Assembly (NCBI GenBank): GCA_039000515.1 | Contig: JBCFYV010011135.1 | Location: forward strand, 5,764,212-5,828,211 | Reading direction: 5' to 3' | Origin: Timema cristinae | Taxonomy: Eukaryota > Arthropoda > Insecta > Phasmatodea > Timematidae | Length of the DNA: 64,000 bases | In this document: positions 1-9,959 of the stretch, one piece after another | Numbering within the stretch: the first letter of the stretch is position 1 | Layout of the letters: every line of letters starts with the position of its first letter | Translations under genes and position numbers: made by a program | The notes under the pieces: model-generated | What the model was told of the DNA's origin: nothing | Database searches by the model: none | What the model saw: the letters and a program-made list of their open reading frames with translations, nothing else

Positions 1-157
1 AAATTTTCAAGCTCTCGTCTGCATACCATTGTGTAAGAGAGAAGGAAACTTTAGGGTATCTCTCTCTCTCTTACACACATACAAGGCAACGTGGAATTTC
101 AACATAGCTCGCTAATTTTTATGAATATATGAGATATATCAAAGTATGATTAGTTAA
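1..157. other. Non-coding flank with short CT/CA tract
   Basis: No gene is visible. A pyrimidine-rich tract near 59-80 (repeated CT followed by ACACAC) is the only structure. The stretch ends where the first copy of a retrotransposon LTR begins. Confidence 0.6.
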
Positions 158-341
158 TGTTATGTATGTGGGTGATAACAGAGGTCACATTATAACACGA
201 ATATACTAGGTACAGTTCACGCCAGTTACCTCGTAACACTGACGCTACCTCGTTTGTCTGTCATGGCGGTTTTCACACTTCACTTGTTTCTCAGTTGTTT
301 ACAATCTCCGGCACACAACAAGACGTGTACCATAAATAATC
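158..341 (-). repeat. Extra LTR copy, truncated at one end, in tandem with the element LTR
   Basis: This segment is nearly identical to the LTR at 342-529 but diverges over its last ~12 bases, ending in CCATAAATAATC instead of the ..ACTACA terminus. It sits directly against the full LTR, so two LTRs lie in tandem. The likely origin is unequal LTR recombination or an older solo LTR beside the element. Confidence 0.75.
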
Positions 342-529
342 TGTTATGTATGTGGGTGATAACAGAGGTCACATTATAACACGAATATACTAGGTACAGT
401 TCACGCCAGTTACCTCGTAACACTGACGCTACCTCGTTTGTCTGTCATGGTGGTTTTCAAACTTCACTTTTTTCTCAGTTGTTTACAATCTCAGGCGCAC
501 AACAAGACTTGTACCATACATATACTACA
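342..529 (-). repeat. 3' LTR of the Ty3-type element
   Basis: 188-bp LTR with TG...CA ends, matching 4322-4509 with few differences. It lies immediately downstream, in element orientation, of a purine-rich tract. Confidence 0.85.
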
Positions 530-544
530 GTCCCTCCCTCACAG
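530..544 (-). other. Polypurine tract
   Basis: On the minus strand the 15 bases before the 3' LTR read CTGTGAGGGAGGGAC, a GA-rich run in the position where plus-strand DNA priming occurs in LTR retroelements. Confidence 0.65.
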
Positions 545-627
545 TTAAATTATACCTATGTGTTTTTGGTTTGTTCCCCTAAAACTATGCAGTTTCTCTC
601 CCACTCACTAATTTCAATTTAGTCAAC

Positions 628-2261
628 CTAACGAGGGTTTGGCCGCCTTATCCTTTGTGGCCTCAACAAAGGTGGCTCGTGTATCCTTCCTCTGAGTTGC
701 AAGGAGAGTGGCTGATGTGGGTGCTTGGTGTTCATTGGCTGTGAATAGGGTGCTTGTTGTTGCTGCTCCTTACAAGGCCTTCCCCGTTTTTGTGTTGCCT
801 GTTGGTTTTGCCCACTTGTTTGTCCCGGATCCCCGGACTTCTCTTGCTGTGGTATCATCTCATGGTGTCGTTCCAACAATGGAGGTGGATCCTGGTCTGG
901 TTCTTGTTGCCCCGGTGTGTCCTCCCACTGGAATAGTTGTAAAGGCAAGTGCTGTTCTCTCTGAGAATATTGCTGCTTGCCTGTCTGGAGTGCCTCTGAA
1001 GCCTGTCTGAGCTGGTCAACATGCCTTCTCTGTCTACGACCATCCTTGTTGGTTACTTCATACATCCATTCTCCTAAGGATTTTCCCACTGTGCCCTGGG
1101 TCCACTTGGGGTGGTTGGCAGAATATTCCTGAATCCACACTGTATCTCCTAGGTGGAACTGTCGCTTAGGGTGTTTGTTTGTCTCTTGCTTTCCTTCCTT
1201 GTGTGATGTGTGGTCAGGATGGAGCATTTCTAGAGCCGTTTGCATTTTACGACCCATAACCAATTCTGCCGGAGTCACTCCAGTTGTTGCGTGTGGGGTG
1301 ATTCTGTGGCTAAAAAGGACGCGCGCAAGACGTGTATGCCAATCTCCCTTTACATGTTTTTTAGACCGTTTTTTATAGTTTCTATTGCCCGTTCGGCCTG
1401 CCCATTACTTGAAGGGTGATATGGTGGTGTTCTCACATTTACGACTCCATTTTTCCTCAAGAATTCAGAAAACTCAGCAGACACTAACTGTGTACCATTG
1501 TCGCTAACTAGTGTGTCTGGAATTCCATGTTTTGCGAAAATCTCTCGCATATTCTTGATAAATGATCCGGCTGTCATTGAGCTTATTGTGGTGGCTTCTA
1601 TCCATTTGGAATATGCATCCACTACCAGGAGTAGTGTGTGTCCTTCTACTGGTCCGGCAAAGTCAATGTGAATTCTGGACCACGGTTTGCTGGGGTTTGG
1701 CCACGGGTATGTTGTTGCCTTGATTGGGTTATGTTTGACTTCTTGGCAGATATTACAGCTTCGTACAGTTGCTTCTACTTCCTTGTCTATGTTTGGCCAC
1801 GACATTGAACTTCGTGCTGCATACTTTGTGTTTATGATTCCCAAGTGTGTGTTATGAAGTAGCTGTAAAGCTGCTGGTCTTAAAGAGGTTGGCATGACGA
1901 CTCGAGATCCTCTGATCACACACCCTCTTGAAGTGTTCAGTTCCTGGCGTAACGTCCAAAACGGTGTTAGGTCTGGCCCAGACTTACAATCTGGCCACCC
2001 CGTTTCAATCAATCTTTTAACTTTGCTCAATACCGCATCCCTTTCCGTTTCGTATGCCACTTGGGATGACGATATAGGTCCTTCACCTGATATATCCAGT
2101 AAGTAAACTCCCAATGGCTCTGGGTAAGCTTGCTTTTCAGTGGGTTCTGGTAGTCTTCTAAGAGCATCTGCATGCCCCACTTTCTTGCCTGGTCGATACT
2201 GCAGGTCATAGTCGTAGGCTGATAGGATTAATGACCAGCTGAGCATGCGAGGCGAAACCAC
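628..2261 (-). pseudogene. Integrase region of Ty3-type pol (frameshifted)
   Basis: Two ORFs cover the integrase. 2261-1350 starts in the RNase H/integrase connector (a HADALRRLP stretch), then has the zinc-binding HNTHLG and CNIC pairs and the catalytic core with HIDFAGP, VSDNGTQ and a QAERAIET glutamate. All three acidic DDE residues are therefore visible. 1278-628, in another frame, holds the C-terminal region with a DTVWIQ-type SH3-like segment. The two are separated by a frameshift near 1.3 kb. Role: insertion of element cDNA into the genome. The plus-strand ORFs at 708-1043 are antisense shadows. Confidence 0.85.
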
Positions 2262-2294
2262 TGTTGGAATTGGTTTTTCAGCAGCTAAAAGTCC

Positions 2295-3260
2295 TTAAAG
2301 TGGTTTGTGATCTGTCACTGCTGTAAATTTGCAACAAAGGAGGTTTTGACGAAACTTTGTCACCCCATAGACAAGAGCTAAGCCTTCTTTGTCTATTTGT
2401 GAATAGTTGCGCTCCGCTTTGGTGAGCGTCCTAGACCCAAATGCTATTGGCTTCTCAGTCCCATTTTCCATTATGTGGGCTAGTACTGCTCCAATTCCAT
2501 AAGGGCTGGCATGACAGGTAAGGACAACAGGTATGTTTGGGTCGTAGTGAACCAAGACCGGTGCTGGTGTTAATAGCATTTTAGCTGCATCCATGGCTTC
2601 CCTATGTTCCTGCGTCCAGTTCCACTCACTATGTTGGTCCAGTAGACGGTGAAGTGGTTCCAGGATAGTAGCTTTGTTGTGTAGAAAACGTTCATAAAAG
2701 TTCAGCAGGCCTAAAAATGACTGTAACTGTGTTTTATTCACAGGTTCTGGGGCATTCTGAATAGCACTCACTTTTTCAGACATTGGGTGCGTAAGCAGGG
2801 TATTTTGCACTGTGACCTTATTGTTTGTCCTGTATCCAGGTACCGATAATTCTTGTTGACTATGAATGCTGGTAGGATTTTGCTCTGTGTTCGCTAAAGT
2901 GTGGCCTATAACATTTAGCCCATGAATTGTAAGCCCGAGGGGCTCAAACCACGGTCTTTCAAGTAGACTGGGTCCATGGCCTGTGGCTACTGCCAGGGTT
3001 AGGGTCGCTGGTTTTTCTTTAAATTGAACCTCTACTGATTTTGAGCCTAGTAGCCTAAGTGGTGTGTCAGCTGCCCAGGTACGCAAATCCAAGTCCAAGG
3101 ACTCTAACTTGGGTTGGTGCGGCCACAATACTTTATAAGTTTCCTCCGAGATGAGCGTCAGGGCTGCCCCTGTGTCTACCTCCATGGTGTGAAACATGCC
3201 ATCTATGCGCAGAGAAAGTCTTATTGCTGGCATTGTGGGTTGCCTCTTGGTGTCAGGCAC
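2295..3260 (-). pseudogene. Protease fused directly to RNase H; RT core missing
   Basis: The 321-residue ORF opens with an aspartic-protease motif (VDTGAALT, about residues 28-35). By about residue 180 it is already in the RT thumb/RNase H connection (LGLLNFYERFL), followed by RNase H (GIGAVLA, VTDHKPL). No fingers-palm segment and no YxDD box lies between, so several hundred bases of RT are deleted in frame. In RNase H the position before ASPYG is histidine (CHASPYG), where this family carries a catalytic aspartate. It stops at 2295 and the frame changes before the integrase ORF. Confidence 0.8.
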
Positions 3261-3409
3261 ACTATGTTTCGATACGTCTTTAATATTATATAGTTCCAGC
3301 CCCTCTATTGATAGCTCTCGGAATCCTGTTTATGAGGCTCTGTTATATCCGTTACCTGATTTGCCCTTGCTGTATTCCTACCATGTCTCGTCTCCGAAAG
3401 ACAAACAGG

Positions 3410-4246
3410 CTACACATGCCCTCTTCGATCACAGGCTGTAGAGTAAAGCTTGTTTTGATCCACCGCACAGCGGCGTGTTTGATGTTGCTCTGCACATCTC
3501 AAACACTGTCCCGGAAAGAAATGCCGTGCTCTTCTTCCTCGGTTTTCCCGGCCAGGCCCTACTTTGATTGAGGGTGAATTCCCTACTTGTGGTTGTGACC
3601 CGTGGTTTGTGTCCTGCCGGCGCGTTCGCTGGAACGTAGGTTTATATTGGGCCTGGCTACCAATCCCATATACAGCTTCGTGTGTTGTTGCTTCATCCCG
3701 TACATTCTCTACATATTTTCTGGCAACTTCAGCCGCTTTGGCAGCTTCTATTGCTATTTTAAATGTCAGGTCGGGCTTGATAAAAAATTGTTGCTGTAAC
3801 TGAGTGTCAGCCAATCCGCAAACAAATTGATTACGGAGCATCTTTTCCATTACCGCCTCACCACCAAAACCACAACCATCAGCGATTCGGCGAAGATCAG
3901 TGGCAAACACATCTATATTCTCCCCTATCTGCTGGCGTCGACGGGTGAACAGGTGGTACTGCACTGTCTCGTTTGGTCGAGGCGCGAACCGCGTAGTCAG
4001 CCGATCAATCAATTCTACAAATGGAATCTCGCTCAAATTACGTGCCCCAAATTCGTCATTGAGGATTTTTAACGTAGCTAACCCACAACTACACAAAAAA
4101 TGGGCTCTCTTCTGCATATCATCGACGATGTTTTTCGATAAAAAAATCTTTAATTGCGTCAAGTATAGCGGCCATGTTGAGGTCTCACCCACGTTGAATT
4201 CCTGTCGTTCAGACATAATGGCCAATAATAGTGATATTCCAACCAA
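3410..4246 (-). CDS. Gag-like protein of the Ty3-type element
   Basis: 278-residue ORF. The middle resembles retrotransposon Gag capsid domains (a LIDRLTTRFAP stretch, then helical segments). The C-terminus is basic, followed by a CCHC-like knuckle CLRCAEQHQTRRC (a C-x2-C-x3-H-x4-C spacing) and the start of a second, CDRRGHV. A TAG at 3410-3412 interrupts the second knuckle, and the reading frame continues beyond it with another cysteine. Role: structural shell and RNA packaging. It could start at an internal methionine (MSERQEF, ~10 residues in), which is closer to usual Gag N-termini. Confidence 0.75.
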   Translation of the reverse strand: MVGISLLLAIMSERQEFNVGETSTWPLYLTQLKIFLSKNIVDDMQKRAHFLCSCGLATLKILNDEFGARNLSEIPFVELIDRLTTRFAPRPNETVQYHLFTRRRQQIGENIDVFATDLRRIADGCGFGGEAVMEKMLRNQFVCGLADTQLQQQFFIKPDLTFKIAIEAAKAAEVARKYVENVRDEATTHEAVYGIGSQAQYKPTFQRTRRQDTNHGSQPQVGNSPSIKVGPGRENRGRRARHFFPGQCLRCAEQHQTRRCAVDQNKLYSTACDRRGHV

Positions 4247-4307
4247 TTAATTATTAAATTATACCAGCACACGGCTTTGTTAAATATTATAAGCGTCCGT
4301 TTCCACT

Positions 4308-4319
4308 ACCTCGTCGCCA
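4308..4319 (-). other. Primer-binding-site candidate
   Basis: On the minus strand TGGCGACGAGGT begins 2 nt after the 5' LTR. The second Ty3-type element in this window has TGGCGACC in the same place (35251), also after GA, which supports a shared priming strategy. The priming tRNA was not identified. Confidence 0.55.
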
Positions 4320-4321
4320 TC

Positions 4322-4509
4322 TGTTATGTATGTGGGTGATAACAGAGGTCACATTATAACACGAATATACTAGGTACAGTTGACGCCATTTACCATGTAA
4401 CACTGACGCTACCTCGTTTGTCTGTCATGGCAGTTTTCACACTTCACTTGTTTCTCAGTTGTTTACAATCTCCGGCGCACAACAAGAATTGTGCCATACA
4501 TATACTACA
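4322..4509 (-). repeat. 5' LTR of the Ty3-type element
   Basis: Pairs with 342-529 as a direct repeat, same length and same termini. Confidence 0.85.
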
Positions 4510-6580
4510 GATAAATAAAATCAATGTGTTATTAAAAGGTTTGAAGACCATAAATAAGTTCAACACTCATGACTTGTTCCATTAAATAAGTCGATTTAGG
4601 CTAAAATAGTAATACTTCCTACAATCCTATTACCTAAATGATAGTTTGAATGTAAAACTACTACACAAAGTTTGTTATTCAAACATATGTTATTCAGTTT
4701 TAAGGTACCTGATTTCATTAAAGTTACCATACATTAAATATAATATGGCCTCTGAAAGCAATAGGCTATACAAGATAAGAGCCAACTTTAAATATATTGT
4801 AATATAGTAATTCTCCATACAAGCCTATAACCTAAATTATAATTTGAATTTAAAACTACTACACAAAGTTTGTCATTCAAACGAATGTAATTAGGTTTGA
4901 AGCAACCTTTTTTCATTCTAGTTATCAAACTTTAAATATAATATTGTTTCTGAAACCATTATGCAGAATGTAAGCAACATGGGCGTTAGCTGTTTATATC
5001 TATCCATTTTTAAAAGTCGTATAAAATTTAATACCAAAATATTTAACATGTTTTGGCCAAATCTGAAAACCAAGCTATTACAATATGTAGTTAAATTATT
5101 AAATATTATTAATCTGTGCAAATAAATAATTTTCTCTAGTCATCTTAACTAGTCAAAAAATAGTCAATCATCTTTTCTACTTATCCAAATCACAGGGTTT
5201 ATAGTAAACCAAGAAACAAACAACCCCACGGATAACAGCTTACTGAGGTAGTTAACAGCTCGAACCTGACGGAGCGCTAACCTGTGCTTTATTTTATTAA
5301 ACTTGATTAATGAAAGCATTGAAACCGTTTCAACACATTAAAAAAATTTGAAAATTAATAATTTTAAAATTAAAACACTTCTAAACAAATCCCAATTTGA
5401 CTATTGTCAAGTAAATAATGCAAAAAACTGCATTTAGACACGTCTAATGGTCCGAACGTAATCTTCTAGACATTTATCATTTCCCCAAGCGGATGTGAGA
5501 TGCACATTTTTAAATACCTCAACAACTTTGTTGGCATATGGGACCCAAGGCAAGGCCTGACTATAAGTTTCGGTGGGTGGGTGGTTTGGTGGGCCCATTC
5601 CCCTAATGATGGAGGCTATAAAATATTCTAAATGATAAACACCTCTAGAAGCCCTTTGAAGTTTTTTTCTTTGTGTTAAAACACCGACCCCCCCCTAATT
5701 TCTATTTGTACCCTAATTTTGATATTGTTTGAACCATAAATAAAGTCATACAGATTTTGTTCATAAGATTTCGTGTGGGGGTGGGGATGATGGATGTTAA
5801 ACCTCTATTATTACGGCCTTGATGGAACCCTTTCATAATAGCAATGATAAAGCCACCGATTATCATGAATTATACATAGATTATATAGTACAAAATGATA
5901 AACACAATATTCAGATGTAACTTTTATTTTAAATATTTCATATTAATGTGGGATGGACGGGACGTGAGAAAAGGCCTGGGTTTTAGTGGTTTATATAGCA
6001 AAACTTTTTTAGTTAAAATAAATAAAATATTTCTCCAGTACATACATACACACACACAAACACCTCTACAGTTTTTGAATATCTGTCAAGAGTGTCCTGG
6101 AATTTAACGACTAATTTTTCTCTTCATTTAAAAGTTTCTCGTCTAATGACACTATGCTCATGACAGTTATTCAGTAACAGTTGATATTAACTTATGAAGA
6201 AAATTAAACCTTGTGTTTGTACAGGAGCAATATTTTATTTTAGCCAAGAAAAGTTTAGCTATAAAAACCGCTAAAACACGGTCCTTTTCTCGCGTCCCTT
6301 CAATCCCACCTTAAAGCTGCGATGGTGTCTAAGACAAACTATGTTTTCTAAACGAAGTTGAATCTTACTGATATTCAAAGTAAAGGCAAATATTTAGAAG
6401 CTACCCCTCGTAAAAAATTTCTTTTACTAACGGGTATCAATGTAAATCTTTTATTCTAATATTACTAGAGTTATTTTTAACAAAAGCCAATAATAGGGAA
6501 AATGTTTCTAGTTTGTAGTTAAAAAATTAATTGTTTAAAAAGATGTACTCATTATTTAATGGCACAAACAAATAATATGC
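4510..6580. other. AT-rich non-coding DNA with a tandem duplication
   Basis: No gene is supported; the 60-70-residue ORFs are chance. A diverged ~200-bp tandem duplication is visible: the block from about 4605 (ending in ACTACTACACAAAGTTTG and its downstream bases) recurs from about 4806. The remainder shows only AT-rich sequence and short homopolymers. Confidence 0.6.
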
Positions 6581-6996
6581 ATACAAGAGTCGAATTCAAT
6601 ATAAAAATATAAATATACAACCAATGAATATTTAAAACCTTGATGTGTAACAATTATAGTGTAACAAAGGTGAGTATGGAAGACTTAGATATATGACTAG
6701 ACTAAAGATAAAATAAAAATAAAAATTATTATGACATTATAAAAGTAAGACTATCTTACATAAAATACATATAACAAATAACATGTTAAAATAATAAATT
6801 AAAACATAATAGTTTAAGAAGATGTAAGAAAATGTAAATTGATAATATTTTGGTTGCTAATTTGTTGGATGTTAAAGATTGGAGAATAAATTATAAAATT
6901 GAAGTTTATATTTTTTAATACTGAATTCAGGCTTAACTGATTTGAATGCCCTTGTTCCTGTTTTCTTTCCAAGCTGGTATGTATTAGCTCAAAGTT

Positions 6997-7034
6997 GCGA
7001 CATGTTTCGGCGTAACAAATGACGCCATCATCAG
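6997..7034 (-). ncRNA. Hammerhead-ribozyme-like core (minus copy)
   Basis: Mirror image of the plus copy: CTGATGA at 7034-7028, a stem II of GGCGT/ACGCC, GAAA at 7008-7005, and a GTC cleavage-type triplet next to GC on the minus strand. Confidence 0.5.
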
Positions 7035-7128
7035 GCAGTTAACGCCTTATTAATATGAGTCCGTCTGTCATGAAGAACAGAACTGATCTTCATGACAGAC
7101 GGACTCATATTAATAAGGCGTTAACTGC

Positions 7129-7166
7129 CTGATGATGGCGTCATTTGTTACGCCGAAACATGTCGC
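7129..7166 (+). ncRNA. Hammerhead-ribozyme-like core (plus copy)
   Basis: CTGATGA (7129-7135) is followed by a 5-bp stem II (GGCGT 7137-7141 with ACGCC 7150-7154, 8-base loop) and GAAA (7155-7158). A very short stem III, C-AT-G, leads to a GTC triplet ending at 7164, the expected cleavage position. TGC just before the core can pair with GCA after the triplet as the start of stem I. The spacing fits the minimal type-I hammerheads of Penelope-like elements. Stem I beyond 3 bp is weak, so activity is unproven. Confidence 0.5.
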
Positions 7167-7591
7167 AACTTTGAGCTAATACATACCAGCTTGGAAAGAA
7201 AAAAAGGAACAAGGGCATTCAAATCAGATAAGCCTGAATTCAGTATTAAAAAATATAAACTTTAATTTTATAATTTATTCTCCAATCTTTAACATCCAAC
7301 AAATTAGCAACCAAAATATTATCAATTTACATTTTCTTACTCATCTATTGACTTAAATTATTATGTTTTAATTTATTATTTTAAAATGTTATTTGTTATA
7401 TGTATTTTATGTAAGATAGTCTTACTTTTATAATGTCATAATAATTTTTATTTTTATTTTATCTTTAATCTAGTCATATATATCTAAGTCTTCCATACTC
7501 ACCTTTGTTACACTATAATTGTTACACATCAAGGTTTTAAATATTCATTGGTTGTATATTATATTTTTTATATTGAATTCGACTCTTGTAT

Positions 7592-8235
7592 TGATAATTC
7601 GTTTCCTTACTACATTACACCATGTTTTTCATGAAAATAATATCCAGTTTAGTTTCACACTGTAAGTTTATAGGTTATTACGTAACTGCTGTCTGTTACT
7701 TAATTTAATGCTATAATTTCTGTTTAATAGGGGAAATGAAACCTTCACTGATGAACAACATACGTATGTCAAATCAAAATTTAATGTTTCCTTCATACCA
7801 CACATGAAACATTGTGTATGTCGTTAGCAGAGCATTTAACAAAAAGTAATCTCTAGGCTTGTCACTCTCGATAAGCGTTGTAGTCATGTTATAAAGATAC
7901 TCAACCTGATATCGTCATTTATTTGCGTTGAATGTATTTATCCTTGAAATGTGTTGAAAACAATGATGAGACATACAATGAAGTTGATGCGTCAATAAAA
8001 ACAATTATCACGAGATACCATCTATTCTCGAATATGTTTGTTTGTAAAACTTAGCTCGTTTGAAATTATTGTTCTAGCATTGTTTTTAATCTAGTCGTGG
8101 TGAACAAGGGCACCTATATGGGTTTTACTCTTGGAGTCCTATCTGCAGGGATTGCGGCTAGATAACATTTTAGGAATTAAACCTTGTGAAAAGGTATATT
8201 AGAGCATCAAAAGAGAATACAGGTTAAAAGGTTAA
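7592..8235. other. Non-coding, nothing recognised
   Basis: AT-rich sequence between the foldback and the minisatellite; no ORF, repeat or site stands out. Confidence 0.5.
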
Positions 8236-8829
8236 AGGTCGAAGTAACATTAACTGTCAGTATTTAACATAATATCGAGGTCGAAGTAACATTAGCTGTC
8301 AGTATTTAACATAATATCGAGGTCGAAGTAACTTTAGCTGTCAGTATTTATCATAATATCGAGGTCGAAGGAATGTTAGCTGTCAGTATTTATCATAATA
8401 TCGAGGTCGAAGGAATGTTAGCTGTCAGTATTTATCATAATATCGAGGTCGAAGTAACAATAGCTGTCAGTATTTATCATAATATCGAGGTCGAAGTAAC
8501 ATTAAGTGTCAGTATTCATCATAATATCGAGGTCGAAGTAACATTAACTGTCAGTATTCATCATAATATCGAGGTCGAAGTAACATTAACTGTGAGTATT
8601 TATCATAATATCGAGGTCGAAATAACATTAGCTGTCAGTATTCATCATAATATCGAGGTAAAAGTAACATTAACTGTCAGTATTCATCATAATATCGAGG
8701 TCAAAGTAAATTTAACTGTCAGTATTCATCATAATATCGAGGTCAAAGTAACTTTAACTGTCAGTATTTATCTTAATATCGAGGTCGAAATAACTACTGT
8801 CAGTATTTATCATAATCTAAAGGTCGAAG
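8236..8829 (+). repeat. 42-bp minisatellite, about 14 units
   Basis: A 42-bp unit (AGGTCGAAGTAACATTAACT, then GTCAGTATTTATCATAATATCG) is repeated head to tail with a few percent divergence. Later units alternate TATTTAT and TATTCAT. Because 42 is a multiple of 3, one frame stays open for 158 codons (8373-8849) and encodes a 14-residue periodic peptide. There is no other sign of coding. The last unit is 3 bp short. Confidence 0.9.
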
Positions 8830-8849
8830 TTAAACACGTTGCATCTTGA

Positions 8850-9430
8850 AGGGGAAAAATAATTAATAGGTGTTTGGTTGATGACGTATACTGTTCTTTT
8901 AAAACTGTAGAAAGGTTTAAAAAAAATAGGTTATATGTTTATATATAAAAATAATTCAAGGGGGGATTTGCGGACCCCTCTTTTCATGCCCTTTATTATT
9001 GATTTTTAAAAATCTAACTTAGTTACTTAACTGCATTTGTCTATATTCAGTTGCTACTGAGTAATATGTATTTACGGTCCTCAGGGCAGATATGACGTCA
9101 TAGGTTTTTTTTTCTTATGGCACTTATACACGTATACGTTTTCAGGGCGGAAGTGACGTCATAGCGGTTTTATTCTTATGGCGCTTAAACACACGAACAG
9201 TTTCAGGGCAGGTAGGGGGAAATATAGGGGAGGTAGCGTGATGATGTGTGGTGGGGGTGTGTGGGATGGTCCGTAGTCGAGGGAGGTGACGTGTTTAGGG
9301 AGTGGGGGGCGGGGGAGGCAGTGCACGGGGGTTGTGTGTGTGTGATTGGTCCGTGGGAAGGCTACGCGAGCTCCCGGGGGGCGGGGGGCGGGGAAACCGC
9401 TCGAGGTGCGGACGCGGGCGAGCTCCCTCT
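8850..9430. other. Non-coding, becoming GC- and G-rich
   Basis: Contains a short duplicated block (see 9080-9210) and, from about 9210, G-rich DNA (runs such as GGGGGGCGGGGGGCGGGG) unlike the AT-rich surroundings. The 87-codon ORF at 9246 has low-complexity composition and is not credited. Confidence 0.5.
9080..9210 (+). repeat. ~60-bp duplication, each copy with a CRE palindrome
   Basis: Two adjacent related blocks contain TCAGGGC followed by TGACGTCA (9093-9100 and 9154-9161), the cAMP-response-element palindrome, then GGTTTT...TTCTTATGGC. A third, partial block with TTTCAGGGCAGG follows near 9201. Whether a promoter lies nearby is unknown. Confidence 0.55.
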
Positions 9431-9650
9431 GGGTCCGGGCTTCAATCCTCGGTTCCCTGCAAAGACATTTAATAAGCTCCTGGAAACATACATATCTTCC
9501 TTATTATAAATGACCTTTTTTTTTGGTCAGAACATAGTCTTAAAAAGGATACTCTTTTATTTCTACCCTCCCTCTCCTGGTCTGCATACATATCTTCCTT
9601 ATTATAAATGACCTTTTTTGCTCAAAACATAGTCTTAAATGGATACTCTT
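9430..9650 (+). repeat. Left-end modules of the Polinton (tRNA-like tail, tandem block)
   Basis: GTCCGGGCTTCAATCCTC (from ~9436) and TAATAAGCTCCTGGAAACA (from ~9470) also occur, in the opposite orientation, near the right end at 23.5-23.95 kb, together with the following ATAGTCTTAAAAA. A block of ~105 bp (ACATATCTTCCTTATTATAA...GATACTCTTTTATTT) is then duplicated in tandem (~9486 and ~9590). Inverted sharing between the two ends is the expected sign of terminal inverted repeats, although order and divergence show rearrangement. Confidence 0.5.
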
Positions 9651-9959
9651 TTATTTTTATGTAATGTCTCTCTCTCTCTCGCTCTCTCTTAATAGGATCA
9701 TGAACTTAAATAAATAGTACAGCCTCTTACTTAGCGAGTATATTCTTAAGATTATGATGATACATACACATATGTATTCGGTACAAAGATTATTAAAAAA
9801 ATTAAATTCTTTCTCTCGGAAAAAAATATAGTCTTTCAATCGGTGTATGCAATGATTATATAAAAAATCTCTTTCTCTAAAGTCTTACATATAGTTTTTT
9901 AGTCTTGGGTAAACACGTACATACGTCATAGAACGCGCGCACACGCACACGTGAGTGCT
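9651..9959. other. Polinton left subterminal, AT-rich with CT microsatellite
   Basis: No gene. A (CT)n tract spans about 9667-9689. GATCATGAAC at ~9697 resembles GATCATGAAAC, which recurs at the right end (23.30, 23.70 and 24.02 kb). TA-rich segments follow up to the first gene. Confidence 0.4.

Larger units (their letters stand above)
342..4509 (-). mobile_element. Ty3/gypsy-type LTR retrotransposon, RT core deleted
   Basis: The element reads on the minus strand. Two ~188-bp LTRs (342-529 and 4322-4509) begin TGTAGTATATG and end CATAACA on the coding strand. Internally there is a gag ORF, a protease, a partial RNase H and an integrase in the Ty3/gypsy order (RNase H before integrase). A purine tract abuts the 3' LTR and a primer-binding-like TGGCGAC lies 2 nt inside the 5' LTR. 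No matching target-site duplication was seen (AATC against GATA). The reverse-transcriptase palm is absent, so the copy cannot be autonomous. Confidence 0.85.
6581..7591. repeat. ~1-kb foldback (near-perfect inverted repeat), Penelope-like candidate
   Basis: Left arm 6581-7075 and right arm 7088-7591 are reverse complements with small differences, separated by a 12-base loop. Each arm includes the same hammerhead-like module. Outer ends read ATACAAGAGTC and GACTCTTGTAT. Inverted, ribozyme-bearing terminal segments are known from Penelope-like retroelements, which is the favoured reading. A foldback DNA transposon or an inverted-duplication artefact are alternatives. No coding sequence is present. 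Confidence 0.7.

Noticed and set aside
708..1378. Plus-strand ORFs over the first Ty3 element
   Set aside because: Antisense to a clear integrase on the minus strand.
8373..8849. 158-aa ORF with 14-residue repeats as a gene
   Set aside because: It is the translation of a 42-bp minisatellite; openness follows from the unit length, and there is no promoter, splice or non-repeat coding context.
9246..9509. 87-aa plus ORF in G-rich DNA
   Set aside because: Low-complexity G/W-rich translation that runs into the Polinton end repeat.
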